Made by a program: the position numbers and the translations under genes
DNA from: JASJAR01 sp038530285
Lineage (GTDB): Bacteria; Pseudomonadota; Alphaproteobacteria; Rhodobacterales; Rhodobacteraceae
NCBI GenBank assembly: GCA_038530285.1
Contig: JBCBCY010000002.1
Coordinates: forward strand, 1-64,000
DNA: 64,000 bases
Direction of reading: 5' to 3'
Part shown: in pieces, positions 35,931-44,991 of the stretch
Numbering within the stretch: the stretch's first letter is position 1
How the letters are laid out: each line of letters begins with the position of its first letter
The notes under the pieces: model-generated
Seen by the model: only the letters and a program-made list of their open reading frames with translations
Told to the model about the DNA's origin: nothing
Databases searched by the model: none

Positions 35931-36620
35931 CTAGCCCAGTGCGTAGCCCGCCCCGCGCACCGTGCGCACCGGGTCTTCACCCCCATGTTGGCACAGCGAT
36001 TTGCGCAGGCGCCCGATGTGCACATCTACCGTCCGCGTATCGACGTAGATGTCGCGGCCCCAGACCCGGTCTAAAAGTTGTTCGCGCGACCAGACCCGGC
36101 CCGGCTTTTCCATGAACGTCGACAACAGGCGAAACTCCGTCGGCCCAAGCCGGATCGGACTATCGGACCGCGTGACCTTGTGGGTTTCGGCATCGAGGAT
36201 GATATCTTCGAATTCCAGGCGCTGACCCACGGTTGCAGGCCGCACCCGGCGCAATTGGCTGCGCACGCGCGCCATCAACTCGATCACCGAATAGGGTTTG
36301 ACCACATAATCATCGGCGCCGGTCTCGAGCCCCCTCACCCGGTCAATCTCTTCGGTGCGCGCCGAAATCATGATGATCGGCACATCGCGCATGTCGGGGC
36401 GGCTTTTCAACTGGCGGCAAATCTCAATCCCGGACACGCCGGGCAGCATCCAATCGAGCAAGATCAGATCGGGCCCAACCTCATCGGCCAGCATCAGCGC
36501 GTCATCGCCGGTTTCAGCACGGGCCACGTCGAAGCCTTCGGCCTCAAGATTATAGGCCAGAACCTCGCGTTGGGCGGCCTCATCTTCGACCAGAAGAACC
36601 CTGGGTTGGGACGGGCTCAT
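35931..36620 (-). CDS. phoB: Phosphate regulon response regulator PhoB
   Basis: OmpR-type regulator of 229 residues. The receiver domain has acceptor Asp in ILLDWMLPG (near 55), Lys in VVKPYS (near 107) and a winged-helix DNA-binding domain ending in RTVDVHIGRLRKSL. When phosphorylated by PhoR it binds PHO boxes such as those at 42109. It overlaps phoU by four bases and is the last gene of the pst-pho operon. Confidence 0.95.
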   Translation of the reverse strand: MSPSQPRVLLVEDEAAQREVLAYNLEAEGFDVARAETGDDALMLADEVGPDLILLDWMLPGVSGIEICRQLKSRPDMRDVPIIMISARTEEIDRVRGLETGADDYVVKPYSVIELMARVRSQLRRVRPATVGQRLEFEDIILDAETHKVTRSDSPIRLGPTEFRLLSTFMEKPGRVWSREQLLDRVWGRDIYVDTRTVDVHIGRLRKSLCQHGGEDPVRTVRGAGYALG

Positions 36621-37333
36621 AGCCGTTTCTCCATCTTCTCGTAAGGGGTGCGGTCTTCCTTGTCCCGGCTTTCATCGGGCATGTTTCCCGACACCAGATA
36701 GATGACCTGTTCGGCGATCGATGTCACATGATCGCCCATGCGTTCGATGTTCTTGGCGATGAAATGCAGATGCATACAGGCGGTGATGTTGCGCGGATCT
36801 TCCATCATATGGGTCAGGAATTCGCGAAACAGCGCGTTGTACATCTGGTCGACTTCCACGTCGCGGGCGCGCACGTCTTCGGCCAGGGCCGCGTTGCGCT
36901 GGATATAGGCGTCCAACACGTCTTTCAGCATCGCTTCGACTTCCTGGCCCATCCGGTGGATCGACTTTGCCGCCCCTTCGATCTGGTTCATCTGCACCAG
37001 AACAGACGTGCGTTTGGCCATGTTCTTTGCGTAATCGCCCATCCGTTCGAGGTTGGCCGAGATTTTCATCACGGTCAAAACCGTGCGCAAATCCCCCGCC
37101 GTGGGCGCGCGCAAGGCGATGATCCGGGCGGCGGTCTCGTTGATCTGTTCTTCCAGCGCATCGACCTGCGCATCGGACTGGCGCACCCGGTTCGCCAGGT
37201 CTTCGTCGCGTTCGGCCAGTGACCGCACCGCGTCCAGGATCGACACCTCGACCAGGCCGCCCATCTTCATGATCAGCGCCTGAATGTCTTCAAGATCCCG
37301 GTCGAAGACCGTTTGAATATGTCCGTCGTCCAT
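36617..37333 (-). CDS. phoU: Phosphate signalling protein PhoU
   Basis: All-helical regulator of 238 residues with two three-helix PhoU repeats. Metal-binding signatures ERMGDYAKNMA (near 85) and ERMGDHVTSIAEQV (near 190) are intact. It links the Pst transporter to PhoR inhibition when phosphate is plentiful. The start at 37333 lies four bases after the pstB stop; the frame continues upstream into pstB and that extension is rejected. Confidence 0.95.
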   Translation of the reverse strand: MDDGHIQTVFDRDLEDIQALIMKMGGLVEVSILDAVRSLAERDEDLANRVRQSDAQVDALEEQINETAARIIALRAPTAGDLRTVLTVMKISANLERMGDYAKNMAKRTSVLVQMNQIEGAAKSIHRMGQEVEAMLKDVLDAYIQRNAALAEDVRARDVEVDQMYNALFREFLTHMMEDPRNITACMHLHFIAKNIERMGDHVTSIAEQVIYLVSGNMPDESRDKEDRTPYEKMEKRL

Positions 37334-37337
37334 GGGT

Positions 37338-38099
37338 CTAGCCGATGCGCCCCGTGATATAGCTTTCGGTCCGCTTGTCCTGGGGGTTGGTGAAGATCTG
37401 TCCTGTCTCACCATACTCCACAAGGTTGCCCAGGTGGAAAAAAGCTGTCTTCTGGCTGACCCGCGCGGCCTGCTGCATCGAATGGGTGACGATCACGACC
37501 GAGAAGTTCTGCCGCAATTCATCAATCAATTCCTCGACTTGCGCGGTCGCAATGGGGTCCAGCGCCGAACAAGGCTCATCCATCAGCAAGACCTCAGGTT
37601 CGGTGGCAACCGCGCGCGCGATGCACAAACGCTGCTGCTGGCCGCCCGACAGGCCAGTGCCCGGCGCCTGCAAACGGTCCTTCACCTCATCCCAGATCGC
37701 GCCGCGCCGCAGGGCGCGTTCGACGATTTCGTCGAGGTCGGCCTTGCTTTTGGCCAGCCCGTGGATTTTCGGGCCATAGGCGACATTGTCATAAATCGAC
37801 TTCGGGAACGGGTTGGGCTTTTGAAACACCATCCCGACCTTGGCGCGCAATTGCACCGGATCGACGACCTTGTCGTAGATGTCTTCGCCATCGATCGCGA
37901 TGTCGCCGACCACGCGGCACACATCAATTGTGTCGTTCATCCGGTTGATACAGCGCAGAAAAGTGGATTTCCCGCAGCCTGACGGACCGATGAATGCGGT
38001 GACCGTCTTGTCGTCGATGTCGACGTTCACGTCTTTGATGGCGTGGGTGTCGCCGTAATAGACCTGGACGTCCTTGGCGGAGATTTTGGTCGAAGTCAT
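37338..38099 (-). CDS. pstB: Phosphate ABC transporter ATPase PstB
   Basis: ATPase of 253 residues: Walker A GPSGCGKST (near 33), Q loop, signature LSGGQQQRLCIARAVA (near 148) and Walker B VLLMDEPCSALDPI (near 170), the PstB-type CSALDP. It powers phosphate import through PstCA. It starts 12 bases after pstA. Confidence 0.97.
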   Translation of the reverse strand: MTSTKISAKDVQVYYGDTHAIKDVNVDIDDKTVTAFIGPSGCGKSTFLRCINRMNDTIDVCRVVGDIAIDGEDIYDKVVDPVQLRAKVGMVFQKPNPFPKSIYDNVAYGPKIHGLAKSKADLDEIVERALRRGAIWDEVKDRLQAPGTGLSGGQQQRLCIARAVATEPEVLLMDEPCSALDPIATAQVEELIDELRQNFSVVIVTHSMQQAARVSQKTAFFHLGNLVEYGETGQIFTNPQDKRTESYITGRIG

Positions 38100-38111
38100 G
38101 ATCTCTCTTTC

Positions 38112-39452
38112 TTACCAGCGGCGTTCAAACCGCCGCCGCAATACGATGGCGATGATGTTCATGGACACGAGGAAAACCAGCAGGATGATGATCCCACCCC
38201 AGGCTTTTTCGGTAAAGACCACATCCGAGCGTGACGCCCAGTTGTAGATCTGTGCCGGCATGGCCGAGTTCGGCCCGTCAAACCCGCCCAGGAAGGTGTC
38301 GGGGTAGCGGGCGACAAAGCCCACCATCCCGATCAGCAGCAAGGGTGCGGTTTCCCCCAGCGCCTGGGCCAGCCCGATGATCGTGCCGGTCAGGATGCCG
38401 GGCGCCGCCAGCGGCAGCACATGGTGAAACACCGTCTGCATTTTCGACGCGCCCACGCCCAGGGCGGCATCGCGGATCGACGGCGGTACCGCCTTCAGCG
38501 AGGCGCGTGTTGAGATAATGATCGTCGGCAGGGTCATCAGCGTCAGAACCAGCCCGCCCACCAGTGGCGCTGATTGCGACATGCCCGCAAACTGGATGAA
38601 CACCGCCAGCCCCAGAATACCAAAGACAATCGACGGCACCGCAGCCAGGTTCGAGATATTCACCTCGATCAGATCGGTGAACCAGTTTTTCGGCGCGAAT
38701 TCTTCCAGATAGATCGACGCCGCCACCCCGATGGGCAGGGCCAGGACCAGAACCACGATCATCATCAGGAACGACCCCAGGACCGAGGCGCCAATCCCTG
38801 CCCCGCCGGCATTGTCGACGCCCGTGTCGACCCCGGTGATGAAGTTCCAGTTGAACTGCGACTGAATGAGACCCGCATCGCGCAGCCCGTCGACCAGTTC
38901 AAAATCCGACGGGATCCAGAAGCGGTTGCCCTCGCCCGACATATCTTCGCGGTCAAACGACCCCTTCAGATACCGGTCCACCCGTGATGCGGCAGACAAT
39001 TCCAGCGCCACCGGCTGGCCAATCTGATCGGGGTTCTCGCGGAAATAGCTGCGGATATTGCCGCCCACCTTGCCCAGCAGGCGTTCCACCGCATCCTCGT
39101 CGAACTCCAGCTCGACGCCCCGCGCGCGCACCTCTTCCGACAGGAAAGTCACGAAAAACCCGGTGTAGACCCCGGTTTTCAACAAGGCCGCTTCGGCTTC
39201 GTCGAATTGCTCTTGTGTCAGGGTGTATTCAACCTTGACCACGGCCTGCTGGAACGCGGGCAACCCGTTCGACAGGATCGACCAGACCAGCCCCACAAGG
39301 CACAACAGACCCGCCGTGATCGCCATGATGCCGTAGGCTTTGAACCGGGTCTCGGCGGCATTGCGCGCCTTGGTGCGGGCATCCAGTTCACGCAGCGAGC
39401 TCTTTTTCTTCGCGGGTGCGCCCGGCACCGTCTCTGACGTTGCGTCGGTCAT
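38112..39452 (-). CDS. pstA: Phosphate ABC transporter permease PstA
   Basis: Permease of 446 residues, much longer than E. coli PstA (about 296). The C-terminal half has five or six helices and the EAA loop (ALGVGASKMQTVFHHVLPLAAPGI near 325). The extra length is an N-terminal cytoplasmic stretch plus an extracytoplasmic loop of about 150 residues between helices 1 and 2 (rich in VEYTLTQEQFDEAE-type segments). Long PstA proteins of this kind occur in other alphaproteobacteria. It overlaps pstC by four bases. Confidence 0.94.
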   Translation of the reverse strand: MTDATSETVPGAPAKKKSSLRELDARTKARNAAETRFKAYGIMAITAGLLCLVGLVWSILSNGLPAFQQAVVKVEYTLTQEQFDEAEAALLKTGVYTGFFVTFLSEEVRARGVELEFDEDAVERLLGKVGGNIRSYFRENPDQIGQPVALELSAASRVDRYLKGSFDREDMSGEGNRFWIPSDFELVDGLRDAGLIQSQFNWNFITGVDTGVDNAGGAGIGASVLGSFLMMIVVLVLALPIGVAASIYLEEFAPKNWFTDLIEVNISNLAAVPSIVFGILGLAVFIQFAGMSQSAPLVGGLVLTLMTLPTIIISTRASLKAVPPSIRDAALGVGASKMQTVFHHVLPLAAPGILTGTIIGLAQALGETAPLLLIGMVGFVARYPDTFLGGFDGPNSAMPAQIYNWASRSDVVFTEKAWGGIIILLVFLVSMNIIAIVLRRRFERRW

Positions 39453-40930
39453 TCGTACTGCTCCCGGTATTTGCGCACGATATACAGTGCCAGAATGTTC
39501 AGCCCCAGGGTCACGACAAACAGGGTCGTGCCCAGGGCAAAGGCCACAAGCGCCACGGCGGATGCAAAGTCCGCATCGCCGGTCAGCTGCGACACGATCT
39601 TGGCGGTCACGGTGGTCATGGCTTCAAACGGGTTGAGCGACAGTTTCGCCGCCGCCCCGGCCCCCAGAACCACGATCATCGTCTCGCCAATGGCGCGCGA
39701 GGCCGCCAGAAGGATTGCGCCGACAATGCCCGGCAAGGCCGCCGGCAAGATCACCTTGCGCACGGTTTCCGAATGCGTCGCACCCAGACCCAGCGAGCCA
39801 TCGCGCATCGCTTGGGGTACGGCGTTGATGATGTCATCGGACAACGACGACACGAAGGGGATCAGCATGATGCCCATCACCAGACCGGCCGTCATCACCG
39901 CCGTGCCGCCGCCCATCCAGGTCACGCCCAGGATGCCGCCTTGGCCGAAGACGTCCACCAAGAGCGGCCCCACGGTCAGCAGGGCGAACAGGCCGTAAAC
40001 GATGGTCGGGATGCCGGCCAAAACCTCAATCAGGGGTTTGGCGAACCCGCGCACCACGGGGCTAGCGTATTCCGACAGGTACACCGCTGAGAACAACCCG
40101 ATGGGCACGGCCACCAGCAACGCCACGATCGAGATATAGAACGTGCCCCACAACAGCGGCAGAATGCCCAGCTCGCTGTCCCCGCCCCGGCCCGAAAAGC
40201 TCGGCGCCCAGGTCGTGCCGAAGAAAAAGTCGGCGGCTGAATATATCTTGAAGAACTCAATGGTGTTGAAAACCAGCGAAAACAGAATGCCGATGGTGGT
40301 CAGGATCGCGACCGTGGCCGCGCCAATCAGCATCACCTTGATGCCTGCTTCAACCGTGTTGCGCGCGCGGAAGTCCGCGTTTGTCTGCAGCACCGACCAG
40401 ACCAGCCCGGCCAGGGCAAGACCAATGGCCGCGATGGTCATCAACACCCGGCCCGAGGCCGATTTCGCACGGTAGGTTTGCGCTGCCCCCAGCACGTCAG
40501 ACGTTACGTTGCTGCCCAGGGCCACTCCAACTTCGCCCAGACGGTCGCGGATGTTGGTGAATTCGGTGCGCACGTTGGTGGCCATCTCGGGCGACATCGC
40601 GCCGCGTTCGACGGCCACATCCAGCCCTTCGGCCAGCCGTTTGACGTCGCTCATCACCAGGCTGAGCGACCCGCCTTCGGGCACAGCGGTTTCAGGGATC
40701 AGCCCTTTGACGCTGTTTTCAATGAAAATGGGCTGGGCGATCAACCAGGCCGACACCAGCAAAAGCCCCGGCACGGCAGTGAACAAAAAGACGTTGGCGC
40801 CGTAGTAATTGGGCCTTGAGTGCAGCGCACGGGTGTCGCCACCGGCCGATTGCACCGCGCGGGTGCGGCCAACAACAAAGCCCACGACCGCAAGGGCCAG
40901 AACAATCAAAACAATGAGATACGGCTGCAT
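39449..40930 (-). CDS. pstC: Phosphate ABC transporter permease PstC
   Basis: Permease of 493 residues with an enlarged N-terminal region compared with E. coli PstC (about 319). An extracytoplasmic segment lies between the second and third helices (about 75-165). The transport core carries the EAA loop SLGLGATHSETVRKVILPAALPGIV (split: SLGLGATHSE, then RKVILPAALPG near 380). It pairs with PstA, with a four-base overlap. A hairpin terminator separates it from pstS. Confidence 0.94.
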   Translation of the reverse strand: MQPYLIVLIVLALAVVGFVVGRTRAVQSAGGDTRALHSRPNYYGANVFLFTAVPGLLLVSAWLIAQPIFIENSVKGLIPETAVPEGGSLSLVMSDVKRLAEGLDVAVERGAMSPEMATNVRTEFTNIRDRLGEVGVALGSNVTSDVLGAAQTYRAKSASGRVLMTIAAIGLALAGLVWSVLQTNADFRARNTVEAGIKVMLIGAATVAILTTIGILFSLVFNTIEFFKIYSAADFFFGTTWAPSFSGRGGDSELGILPLLWGTFYISIVALLVAVPIGLFSAVYLSEYASPVVRGFAKPLIEVLAGIPTIVYGLFALLTVGPLLVDVFGQGGILGVTWMGGGTAVMTAGLVMGIMLIPFVSSLSDDIINAVPQAMRDGSLGLGATHSETVRKVILPAALPGIVGAILLAASRAIGETMIVVLGAGAAAKLSLNPFEAMTTVTAKIVSQLTGDADFASAVALVAFALGTTLFVVTLGLNILALYIVRKYREQYE

Positions 40931-40952
40931 GACCTTCGCCCCACATTAGGTC

Positions 40953-40981
40953 AAAAATGGCGGCGCCTCGCGGGCGCCGCC
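40953..40981 (-). terminator. Hairpin between pstS and pstC, likely attenuator
   Basis: Nine-bp perfect stem GGCGGCGCC / GGCGCCGCC (40959-40967 and 40973-40981), loop of five. On the minus strand it is followed by ATTTTT. It lies 20 bases after the pstS stop and before pstC, so it should reduce transcription into the permease genes and leave excess pstS message. Confidence 0.8.
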
Positions 40982-41001
40982 GGTGTATCGCCAAAAGGCG
41001 A

Positions 41002-42033
41002 TTACTGCATGGTTGCTTCTTCCATGACGGTCTTCTGAACTGTTGCCAGCTCAGGATCCGACACCAGGCCGTAAGCGGCCAGCGGGCCTGCGGGGCCGGC
41101 AACCGGATCGGACACGAAGAATTCCGCATATTCCTTCAGGCCGGGGATGACGCCGATGTGGGCACCCTTGACGTAGAAGTAGAGCGGACGCGACACGGGG
41201 TATTCGCCCGATGCGATTGTCGCGGTCGATGGTGCAACACCCGACATGGTCGCCACTTTCAGCTTGTCGGTGTTGTTTTCGTAGAATGCCAGACCGAAGA
41301 CGCCGATGCCGTTTGTGTTGGCGTCGATGCGGGCCAGGGTCTCGGTGTAGTCGCCGTCGATGTCGACCGAACGACCATCGGTGCGCACAGCCAGACACGC
41401 ATCTTCTGCGTCATCTTCGGACATGCCGCTGTCGATCATCGCCTGGAACGCGCCAGTGGCTTCACAGCCAGCTGCGACAACCTTTTCCTCGAACACTTCA
41501 CGGGTACCGTGCTTGGTGCCGGGGATGAAGGCCAGGATGTCTTCGCTTGGCAGGTCAGCGTTGAATTCCGACCACTGGGTGTAGGGGTTGTCGACCAACT
41601 CGCCGTCGACCAGAACGGTCGGGGCCAAGCCGTTGAAGATGTCCGACGGGGTGAAGGCGGTGAAGGCCGGGCCATCGATCTGGCTGGCGAAGACGATGCC
41701 GTCATAGCCGAACTGAACTTCGATGATGTCGGTCACACCGGCTTCGGCGCAGGCAGCGATTTCGCGGTCGCGGATTTTGCGCGATGCGTTGGCCACGTCG
41801 ATGGTGTTTTCGCCAACACCTTCGCAGAAACGCTTGAGCCCAGCTGACGAACCGCCCGATTCCACAACAGGTGTCGGGAAGTCGAAGTTTTCGCCGAAGG
41901 CTTCAGCCACGATCGACGCATAAGGCAGAACAGTTGAAGACCCGGCAACCTGGACGTTGTCACGGGCAGCAGCGGACACTGCGGAAACTGCTGTGATCGC
42001 CAGAGCAGAGGCGCTCAGTTTCACGAAAGACAT
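41002..42033 (-). CDS. pstS: Periplasmic phosphate-binding protein PstS
   Basis: Exported phosphate-binding protein of 343 residues. The start at 42033 gives a signal peptide (MSFVKLSASALAITAVSAVSAAA) and has AGGAG upstream. The phosphate pocket motifs AGSSTVLPYA (near 30), ESGGSSAGLKRFC (near 60) and PGTKHGTREVFE (near 170) are present. This is the PhoX/PstS type common in marine alphaproteobacteria. PHO boxes stand 76-108 bases upstream of the start. Confidence 0.95.
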   Translation of the reverse strand: MSFVKLSASALAITAVSAVSAAARDNVQVAGSSTVLPYASIVAEAFGENFDFPTPVVESGGSSAGLKRFCEGVGENTIDVANASRKIRDREIAACAEAGVTDIIEVQFGYDGIVFASQIDGPAFTAFTPSDIFNGLAPTVLVDGELVDNPYTQWSEFNADLPSEDILAFIPGTKHGTREVFEEKVVAAGCEATGAFQAMIDSGMSEDDAEDACLAVRTDGRSVDIDGDYTETLARIDANTNGIGVFGLAFYENNTDKLKVATMSGVAPSTATIASGEYPVSRPLYFYVKGAHIGVIPGLKEYAEFFVSDPVAGPAGPLAAYGLVSDPELATVQKTVMEEATMQ

Positions 42034-42108
42034 GTGGGATTTCTCCTGATTTTGGTTCAGCCGCTCCCTGCGGCTCCACCGGGATTGACTAGGGCCTGCG
42101 GACAATTC

Positions 42109-42141
42109 TTTTGTGACAGTGAAGTAACGCTTTTATGACAC
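42109..42141 (-). promoter_or_regulatory. Tandem PHO boxes upstream of pstS
   Basis: Read on the minus strand, three heptamers with 11-base spacing are seen: GTGTCAT (42135-42141), GCGTTAC (42124-42130) and CTGTCAC (42113-42119), separated by AAAA, TTCA and followed by AAAA. This is the PhoB-binding pattern (CTGTCAT, A/T-rich 4-mer, repeat); the first and third units are near consensus, the middle one weaker. The site lies between the phoR stop and pstS. Confidence 0.8.
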
Positions 42142-42160
42142 TGCCAAAGGTGCCCCAACG

Positions 42161-43216
42161 TCACTGCAAACCGGTCACATCAAGGGCCGGTAAAACCACG
42201 GAAAACCGCGACCCCTGCCCCTGGTCGCTTTCCACTTTCAGCCGTCCGCGGTGGCGGTTGACGATATGTTTCACAATCGCCAGCCCCAGCCCCGTGCCGC
42301 CCATCTCGCGCGAGCGATGCGAATCGACGCGGTAGAATCGTTCGGTCAGGCGCGGGATATGCACCGGATCGATCCCCTCGCCATTGTCCTTCACCCGGAT
42401 CGCAATCGCAGGCCCTTTGACGCCAGGCTGCTGGTCATGGCGCGCCACCTCGACGCGGACCTCGCCGTCGCCGTATTTGATCGCATTCTCGATCAGATTG
42501 CTCAGCACCTGGTTCAACTGATCGGGGTCGCCCATGACATCTGCGGCCTCTTCGGCGGTCTCAAGCGTCAGGTCTGTGTCGTTTTCCTGCGACAAGGGCT
42601 GCAACGCCAGCACGACCGACTGCGAAAGCGCCACCAGATCCACAGTCTCAGTCGGGCGCATCCGTTCCACGCTTTCCACCCGCGACAGCGACAACAGATC
42701 GGCCACCAGCCGGTTCATTCGCTGGGCTTCACGTTCCATCGTGCCCAGAAACCGGTCGCGCGCTGGGGCGTCATCGCGCGCGGGGCCCTTCAGGGTCTCA
42801 ATGAACCCCAATAATGCGGTCAGCGGCGTGCGCAATTCATGGCTGACGTTGGCGACAAAATCACGCCGGATCTGGCGCGCCTCGCGCATCGCGGTGCGGT
42901 CTTCGAACGTCACCAGAACGACCGTGTTGCCGTCAGGGCCAATGACCGGGGCCGCCGTCACCCGCCACAGCGTTTCGCGCCCCGCATCTGACGTCACAAG
43001 GTCCGTGCTGCTGGGTTGACCCAACCGAAACACCGCTTCCACACAATCCAGCACCGCCGGTTGGCGCAGCGACGCGACGTAACTGCGCCCTTCAATGGCG
43101 CCGCCAAGGATCGCGCCGGCGGCGGTATTGGCATGGGCCAGCCGCTCGTCCGACCCGATCAACAACGCCGGAAGGGGCAATGCATCAAGGACACCCGAAG
43201 ACAGCTGCACGTTCAC
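42161..43216 (-). CDS. phoR: Phosphate sensor kinase PhoR without membrane anchor
   Basis: Histidine kinase of 351 residues: an N-terminal PAS domain (about 10-110), HisKA with FVANVSHELRTPLTALLGFI (His near 127), and an ATPase domain (NLIENAIKYGDG, DNGEGIDP, GTGLGLAIVKHIV). E. coli PhoR has an N-terminal membrane segment; none is visible here, so it is probably soluble or held at the membrane by PhoU/Pst. It precedes pstS and completes the phoR-pst-phoU-phoB cluster. Confidence 0.93.
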   Translation of the reverse strand: MNVQLSSGVLDALPLPALLIGSDERLAHANTAAGAILGGAIEGRSYVASLRQPAVLDCVEAVFRLGQPSSTDLVTSDAGRETLWRVTAAPVIGPDGNTVVLVTFEDRTAMREARQIRRDFVANVSHELRTPLTALLGFIETLKGPARDDAPARDRFLGTMEREAQRMNRLVADLLSLSRVESVERMRPTETVDLVALSQSVVLALQPLSQENDTDLTLETAEEAADVMGDPDQLNQVLSNLIENAIKYGDGEVRVEVARHDQQPGVKGPAIAIRVKDNGEGIDPVHIPRLTERFYRVDSHRSREMGGTGLGLAIVKHIVNRHRGRLKVESDQGQGSRFSVVLPALDVTGLQ

Positions 43217-43441
43217 CTCACCTTGTCAGTTGCACCGCTGTCATTGCGCCAAGCCCGGCGGTGAGCAAGGGGGAATGAGACTCTTTTTCCGATGACTCGC
43301 GCAAAAGAAGAGTTGTAACTCTCAACACACGCATTAATATCTTAGTAGGGAATAGCGAGAGGTTTGGGAGGAACGGACAGAAGGCAAGCGTGGATCTAGT
43401 TGAGGAGTAAGTGCCATGGCCGGGTATTGGGGTACCCTTGC

Positions 43442-43834
43442 ATGCGACGTTTAGGGACTGACGCGATCACTGTTTCCGCACCCGCCGGAGAGCAGAACAG
43501 CCATCGGATTGCCATCTTGGCCGTCGGAGACACGGACGAATGGCTCCGCCGCAAGCAGCCCGTTCCGCCGGGCGGTCGCATCCTTCTCGCCGCGTTCACC
43601 GATCTTTCGTTTGAACTTTTGGAACGGGTCAAACCGCGTGTGGTCTTGTCACCGCTTCTGGCGCGCGAATTCGACTGTATTGATCTGGCACAATTGCTCT
43701 TCGCGCTGGGGTTTGACGGCAAATACCGTGTGTTGTCGGCCGAAGTTCCCAATCCGCGCATCGTGAAGGCCGAAATCCGGAGCCTATGCCCGGGTCTCGA
43801 TTTCGAAATCCTTCAATCGCTCACCGGGGAATAG
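43442..43834 (+). CDS. Conserved-type hypothetical protein
   Basis: 130 residues from the ATG at 43442 (a TTG start at 43400 would add 14). The sequence alternates strands and helices (HRIAILAVGDTDEWLR, GGRILLAAFTDLSFELLERV, PRVVLSPLLAREFDCIDLAQ) in a way that resembles a response-regulator-like alpha/beta fold. Typical receiver Asp and Lys positions are not clear. No signal or membrane segment. It diverges from phoR, and its 3' end overlaps the convergent PLP enzyme gene by 22 bases. Function unknown. Confidence 0.7.
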   Translation: MRRLGTDAITVSAPAGEQNSHRIAILAVGDTDEWLRRKQPVPPGGRILLAAFTDLSFELLERVKPRVVLSPLLAREFDCIDLAQLLFALGFDGKYRVLSAEVPNPRIVKAEIRSLCPGLDFEILQSLTGE

Positions 43835-44991
43835 GCCGCAGCGACCCCGCGGGTCAAAACCTCCGCGATGTGGTCGAGGGGTTCGCACCCCACAGAGACG
43901 CGGAAGAACCCCTCGGATATGCCGATGGCCGCTTGGGCATCCGTGCTCAGCGCTCGGTGAGACGATGATGCGGGGTGGCTGAGCGTTGTGGCGATGTCGC
44001 CCAGCGTTGGCGCGAAGGCAATGTCACCAGCGACCGCATTGACCAGCCGCTCGGCCTCGGGCCGGCCGCCGTCGATGACGAAACTCACCATATGCGAGCC
44101 GCGATTGCCCAACAGGGCCGCGGCCAGGGCCCGGTCGGGATGGGCCGGATCGGTCGGATAAAGCACCTGTTTCACGCCCTCCAAGCCCGACAAGGCCGCC
44201 GCCAGACCCGCGGCATTGGCCTCCGCCCGGTCATAGCGCAGATCAAATGTCATCAAGCCGCGTTCGGCCAACCAGCAATCAAACGGGCTTGCCGTCAGGC
44301 CCATGGTCACCGCGAACCGCTCGATCTCGGCCATCAGGTCGGGGGTTTTCGTCCCGACCCAGCCCAGGGTTGCGTCCGAATGGCCCGCCAAAAGCTTGGT
44401 GACCGAATGCACAACGATATCGGCCCCGCGCGCCAAAGGCTGGACCGCCCGCGGCGTGGTGAACGTGTTGTCCACCACCAAAAGCGCGCCCGCGTCCCGC
44501 GCCAGCGCTGCAATCCCATCAAGATCGGCAATGCGGATCGTCGGGTTCGACACGGTTTCAATCAAGATCAGCCTTGTCGCCGGTGTCATTGCCGCCGCTA
44601 CCGCAGCCGCGTCACAGGCATTGGCCAGGGTCACGCCGACCCCAAAGCGCGGCAGATCGTCGGCCATCAGGCGCAACGATCGCCCATAAAGCTGATCGCC
44701 CGCCACCACGTGATCGCCCGCCCGCAGAAGGCCCATCAGCACCGCACCCACCGCCGCCATGCCCGAGCCGGTCATCAGCCCGGCCGCAGCACCTTCCATC
44801 TCGGCAATCCGGCCCGCCACGACGGCCGCATTCGGGTGGCCTTCGCGCGCATAGGTGAAACCGGCCTCGCGCCCTTCATAGATGTCATCAAGGGTGTTGG
44901 GGCCCGCGCTTTTGTAGACGACCGAGGGCTGGATGGGCGAGCCCAATGGTGCGGAAACGGACCCGGGCCAGGTCCCGCGCTTGGCGCTCAT
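43813..44991 (-). CDS. Cys/Met metabolism PLP-dependent enzyme
   Basis: Fold-type I PLP enzyme of 392 residues of the cystathionine synthase/lyase family. The PLP Lys is in HSVTKLLAGHSDATLG (near 205), VDNTFTTP (near 180) carries the cofactor Asp, and phosphate-binding residues are in GSGMAAV (near 77). The N-terminal YEGREAGFTYAREGHPNAA matches the family Tyr/Arg site. Beta- and gamma-type members cannot be separated by eye. It overlaps the carbonic anhydrase gene upstream by four bases and is the last gene of a four-gene operon. Confidence 0.88.
   Translation of the reverse strand: MSAKRGTWPGSVSAPLGSPIQPSVVYKSAGPNTLDDIYEGREAGFTYAREGHPNAAVVAGRIAEMEGAAAGLMTGSGMAAVGAVLMGLLRAGDHVVAGDQLYGRSLRLMADDLPRFGVGVTLANACDAAAVAAAMTPATRLILIETVSNPTIRIADLDGIAALARDAGALLVVDNTFTTPRAVQPLARGADIVVHSVTKLLAGHSDATLGWVGTKTPDLMAEIERFAVTMGLTASPFDCWLAERGLMTFDLRYDRAEANAAGLAAALSGLEGVKQVLYPTDPAHPDRALAAALLGNRGSHMVSFVIDGGRPEAERLVNAVAGDIAFAPTLGDIATTLSHPASSSHRALSTDAQAAIGISEGFFRVSVGCEPLDHIAEVLTRGVAAAYSPVSD

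Noticed and set aside
43217..43260. PHO box in front of phoR
   Set aside because: TTGTCAG and CTGTCAT occur here but 15 bases apart and on the wrong strand for phoR, not at the 11-base period of PhoB sites.
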